NCBI RefSeq assembly: GCF_000813965.1
Contig: NZ_JWLI01000011.1
Location: forward strand, 186,001 to 250,000
Origin: Leisingera sp. ANG-M7
GTDB lineage: Bacteria; Pseudomonadota; Alphaproteobacteria; Rhodobacterales; Rhodobacteraceae
Direction: 5' to 3'
Length of the DNA stretch: 64,000 nucleotides
Shown: positions 61,381 to 64,000 of the stretch, in pieces
Numbering within the stretch: the first letter of the stretch is position 1
How the letters are laid out: the number at the start of each line of letters is the position of its first letter
Program-made: the position numbers and the translations under genes
The notes under the pieces: model-generated
The model's input: only the letters and a program-made list of their open reading frames with translations
What the model was told of the DNA's origin: nothing
Databases searched by the model: none

Positions 61381-62361
61381 ATGGATAGATACCCGGACCA
61401 AAAGCGCGCTGTGCATTATCTTTACCCGCCGGTCGAACCATTTGACCAGCGCATGATCGACGCAGGCCAAGGCCACCGAATTTACGCGGAGCAAAGCGGC
61501 AATCCGAATGGTATTCCGGTAATCGTCTGCCATGGCGGCCCCGGCGGGGGCAGCAGTCCGGCGATGCGGCGCTATTTTGATCCGCATGTCTACCGAATCG
61601 TCCTGTTCGACCAGCGTGGATGCGGGCGGTCCCGCCCGTATGCCTCATGTGAGAATAACACCACCTGGCACCTTGTCGCTGATATGGAGTTGATTCGAAC
61701 ACAGCTCGGCATCCAGTCTTGGATTTTGTTTGGCGGCAGCTGGGGGGCAACTCTTGCGCTGATTTATGCTCAGACTCACCCGGACCGGGTGCAGCAGATC
61801 ATCCTGCGTGGAGTCTTCCTGATGACCAAGGCGGAGCTGGACTGGTTCTATGGCGGCGGTGCAGGGAAGTTTTGGCCGGAGACCTGGGCAAAGTTTGTCT
61901 CTTTGATTCCGGATGCGGAGCGAAGCGATATGATAGCCGCATATAAAAAGCGGCTGTTTTCGGGCAACCTGGAAGAAGAGGTGCGATACGGCCGGGCCTG
62001 GTCTGCCTGGGAAAACGCGCTGGCTTCCGTCCATTCGAATGGCCAAAGCGGTGAAAGCCCTGGGGATTATGCACGTGCCTTTGCGCGGTTGGAAAACCAC
62101 TACTTCAGTAATGGCGGGTTCCTTGACTACGATGGTCAGATACTTGCCAATATGGGCCGGATTTCGCATGTGCCCGGTGTAATCGTGCAGGGCCGCTACG
62201 ACATGATCTGCCCGCCATCCTCCGCTTGGCGCCTGAATGAGCTGTGGCCAAATGCGGAGTTGAAGATGGTGCGTAACGCCGGCCATGCTTTGTCGGAACC
62301 GGGAATCAGTGCAGAGCTGGTCCGGGCAATGGACCGGATCGCAGGAGAGCTTGTGCCATGA
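61381..62361 (+). CDS. pip: Proline iminopeptidase
   Basis: A 326-residue alpha/beta hydrolase that releases N-terminal proline from peptides. [11 protein letters not shown] is the oxyanion HGGPG motif, [14 protein letters not shown] holds the nucleophile Ser120, and [11 protein letters not shown] supplies the histidine. Length is normal. It is divergent from ubiG with about 50 bases between starts, and overlaps the following gene by 4 bp. Confidence 0.95.
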   Translation: MDRYPDQKRAVHYLYPPVEPFDQRMIDAGQGHRIYAEQSGNPNGIPVIVCHGGPGGGSSPAMRRYFDPHVYRIVLFDQRGCGRSRPYASCENNTTWHLVADMELIRTQLGIQSWILFGGSWGATLALIYAQTHPDRVQQIILRGVFLMTKAELDWFYGGGAGKFWPETWAKFVSLIPDAERSDMIAAYKKRLFSGNLEEEVRYGRAWSAWENALASVHSNGQSGESPGDYARAFARLENHYFSNGGFLDYDGQILANMGRISHVPGVIVQGRYDMICPPSSAWRLNELWPNAELKMVRNAGHALSEPGISAELVRAMDRIAGELVP

Positions 62362-63203
62362 CGCGCATCGACCGCCGCGCGCTGTTCACCTCAGGTGCTG
62401 CTGCTGCTTTGCTGGCGGCGGCGGGCGGTTCGGTGAACGCATCACCCAAGGCTGGCGGCGTGCTGCGCCTGGCAGTGCCGCGTGAAGCTGGGATGCTGGA
62501 GCAGGCCGCCCGCGGCGCAGTTTATGACACGCTGACGGAAATTGCGCCTGACGGTCTGCTGCGCGGTGAACTTGCAAACAATTGGCAGTCCGCACCGGAT
62601 GCGCGCGCTTGGACCTTTGATTTGCGCGACGGCGTAACTTTTCACGATGGCGCTCAGTTAACTTCGGAGGATGCAGCGGCCTCTTTGAATGCGCTGGGCG
62701 TGACCGGGGCTGATCTTCGGGCCGCCACCGCGTTGCACAGCCATCAGCTGCTGCTCGAACTGGAAGCGCCGAATCCTCATCTGCCGTATTTGCTGGCCGG
62801 AGCGGACCATCTGATCGCCCCGCGGGGTGAACTGTCAGCCCCTCTTGCAAAGGCGGTTGGAACAGGCTGCTATCGCGTTGAGCGTGCTCAGGAGGACCGT
62901 CACTTCCGCGCATCGAAGGTGGCAGGGCATTACAAGGCGGGTACAGCGGGTTGGGCCGAGACGATGGAAATCATTGTGATTCCGGATGCCTCAGTCCGGG
63001 CTGAGGCACTGCGCGACGGCTATGTTGATGTGGCCGCGCTGCCTGACCCCCGCGGCCTGCTGAAGCGAGGTGAATTCCTGTATCACCCGTCGTCCAAAGA
63101 GATGGCGCTGGCCGCCCGCCACGATGTCGGCATACCGCGCAAGGTAGGCCAGCGTGCACCGCTGGACGACGGCCGTATCGCGGAACGGTGGTGGCGGCTG
63201 TAA
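62358..63203 (+). CDS. Short extracellular solute-binding protein (SBP family 5)
   Basis: A 281-residue protein with an exported N-terminus ([27 protein letters not shown], with a Tat-like RR). It keeps the SBP family 5 block LANNWQSAPDARAWTFDLRDGVTFHDGAQLTSEDAAASLNAL. Full family members have about 500 residues, so the C-terminal half-lobe is missing. There is no permease or ATPase gene next to it. It overlaps pip by 4 bp, suggesting a peptide-related role, perhaps peptide capture near the iminopeptidase, or a decaying gene. The clean stop and coupling argue for expression. Confidence 0.7.
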   Translation: MTRIDRRALFTSGAAAALLAAAGGSVNASPKAGGVLRLAVPREAGMLEQAARGAVYDTLTEIAPDGLLRGELANNWQSAPDARAWTFDLRDGVTFHDGAQLTSEDAAASLNALGVTGADLRAATALHSHQLLLELEAPNPHLPYLLAGADHLIAPRGELSAPLAKAVGTGCYRVERAQEDRHFRASKVAGHYKAGTAGWAETMEIIVIPDASVRAEALRDGYVDVAALPDPRGLLKRGEFLYHPSSKEMALAARHDVGIPRKVGQRAPLDDGRIAERWWRL

Positions 63204-63234
63204 GGCTGTCCGGAGACTCGTCACAACACAAGCC

Positions 63235-63263
63235 TTGCAGTTTCCCCCAATCCCCCCTATATG
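63235..63263 (+). promoter_or_regulatory. Promoter of rimP-nusA
   Basis: TTGCAG (63235-63240), exactly 17 bases, then TATATG (63258-63263). It predicts a start near 63270 and a leader of about 115 bases before rimP that contains a terminator-like hairpin. Confidence 0.6.
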
Positions 63264-63319
63264 CCTTTAACAACAGCGGCGCGTTGAACCTCTGGCTCAA
63301 GGCTCCACCGGGAATTTCG

Positions 63320-63342
63320 ACGGGCCGCGCGCCCGTTTTTTT
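63320..63342 (+). terminator. Intrinsic terminator in the rimP leader
   Basis: ACGGGC (63320-63325), loop CGCGC, GCCCGT (63331-63336), then seven T residues. It lies between the rimP promoter and rimP, so it either ends a short leader RNA or acts as an attenuator. Its placement upstream of a gene is the unusual point. Confidence 0.85.
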
Positions 63343-63384
63343 GTGTTTGCAGACCCCCGTCTGCGCGCCCCAAGTGGAGGTCTG

Positions 63385-63975
63385 ATGACCAACGACCTGA
63401 TTGCCAAAGCTGCCATTGACCGGCGCCTGGCCGAGATCGTCACCCCGGTGATCGAAGATCTGGGATATGAGCTGGTGCGAATCCGGCTGATGTCTGGTAA
63501 GGCGACCACGCTGCAGATCATGGCTGATAAGCCTGAAGGCGGCATTGAAGTGGATGACTGTGCAGCGATCTCGAACGCGGTCAGCGCAACTTTGGATGTA
63601 GAGGATCCGATTCTGGACGCTTACGCGCTGGAAGTGTCGAGCCCCGGCATAGACCGGCCGCTGACCCGGCTGAAGGACTTCGACATGTTCGAAGGCTACG
63701 AGGCCAAGCTGGAAACCGAAGAGCTGGTCGGCGGCCGCCGCCGCTTCAAGGGGGAGCTCGCAGGCACTGAGGAAGATGAAGTTCTGATTAATATCGACGA
63801 TCAGGGCGAGACCGTGACCATCGGTTTGAAATTTGACTGGCTCAGCGATGCCAAGCTGGTCCTGACCGATGATCTGATCAAAGAAATGCTGCGCCAGCGC
63901 AAAGAGGCCGGCACGCTGAACGAAGACGCATTCGACGAAATCGAGACCGAAGAGTCTGACGAGGAGAACAAGTAA
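63385..63975 (+). CDS. rimP: Ribosome maturation factor RimP
   Basis: A 196-residue 30S assembly factor. [25 protein letters not shown] residues near the N-terminus (here [13 protein letters not shown]), [20 protein letters not shown] and [20 protein letters not shown] are the family blocks. The C-terminus is an acidic tail ([16 protein letters not shown]). GGAGG before ATG 63385 selects this start over the TTG at 63343. Its stop shares a base with the nusA start. Confidence 0.95.
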   Translation: MTNDLIAKAAIDRRLAEIVTPVIEDLGYELVRIRLMSGKATTLQIMADKPEGGIEVDDCAAISNAVSATLDVEDPILDAYALEVSSPGIDRPLTRLKDFDMFEGYEAKLETEELVGGRRRFKGELAGTEEDEVLINIDDQGETVTIGLKFDWLSDAKLVLTDDLIKEMLRQRKEAGTLNEDAFDEIETEESDEENK

Positions 63976-64000
63976 TGGCTATCACCTCTGCAAACCAGCT
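63975..64000 (+). CDS. nusA: NusA, start only (cut by window edge)
   Basis: The first codons read MAITSANQL, the N-terminus typical of Rhodobacteraceae NusA, directly after rimP with a TAATG overlap. The rimP-nusA order is nearly universal. Only nine residues are visible, so the call leans on context. Confidence 0.8.

Noticed and set aside
1-64000. tRNA, rRNA, CRISPR arrays, insertion sequences, prophage or integrated elements
   Set aside because: I looked for T-loop sequences, regularly spaced repeats, transposase and integrase motifs and found none that hold up. All gene-sized stretches belong to core families.

Overview
The window looks like a chromosome segment from an alphaproteobacterium of the Rhodobacteraceae, most likely the marine Roseobacter group (Phaeobacter, Leisingera or Ruegeria relatives). 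This rests on protein families and gene order recognised from the translations, not on any search. The clearest signs are addA-trxA, the smr-mltA-tim44 / fxsA-secB block, dnaQ-coaE-aroE-maf beside hemJ-rho-mnmE-mnmG-rsmG-parA-parB, a NaChBac-type sodium channel, and rimP-nusA at the right edge.

The main landmark is a probable replication origin at about 13.06-13.47 kb. It is a roughly 410-bp gene-free stretch between maf (minus strand) and hemJ (plus strand). It holds several DnaA-box-like nonamers, an AT-rich tract, and eight GANTC sites in 260 bp. GANTC is the CcrM methylation site. Genes on either side are transcribed away from it. Two perfect 16-bp parS sites follow at 16.69 and 18.60 kb, just upstream of parA-parB.

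Layout: 0-2.4 kb, addA end, trxA, two Lin0512-family genes and a DUF1127 gene. 2.6-6.8 kb, hslV - membrane protein - hslU behind an RpoH-type promoter, then a lipoprotein hydrolase. 6.8-13 kb, cell wall, membrane and replication housekeeping, mostly minus strand. 13-21 kb, origin, heme, Rho, tRNA modification and chromosome partition. 21-28 kb, hemW-rdgB-rph against hrcA-grpE, then mutS. 28-38 kb, an orphan flagellin, malic enzyme, a PfkB kinase, MsrA, an aminotransferase-sulfotransferase pair, SCP2, DUF1810 and argG. 37.2-41.2 kb, a perfect 20-bp inverted repeat, a membrane protein, ilvA, and a divergent Hpt / response-regulator-phosphatase pair. 41-52.8 kb, Nudix proteins, Hsp33, CCA transferase, two ABC half-exporters, an rRNA methyltransferase, the sodium channel, envelope enzymes and a 60-residue microprotein. 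52.8-64 kb, a 1002-residue kinase-M23-aminotransferase fusion, hemH, an NDUFAF5-like protein, comF-grxC-nitrilase-marR, ubiG, pip, a short solute-binding protein, and rimP-nusA.

Functional themes are chromosome replication and segregation, proteostasis (HslUV, HrcA/GrpE, Hsp33, SecB, MsrA), genome maintenance (AddA, DnaQ, MutS, RdgB, Maf) and the cell envelope (MltA, two L,D-transpeptidases, a CAP lipoprotein). I saw no tRNA or rRNA genes, CRISPR array, insertion sequence or prophage. The region reads as core genome. The most unusual items are the fusion protein, the GANTC-dense origin, the argG-side palindrome, an aromatic-rich mini-ORF before the ABC exporters, and the NDUFAF5-like protein that has lost its SAM-binding motif.
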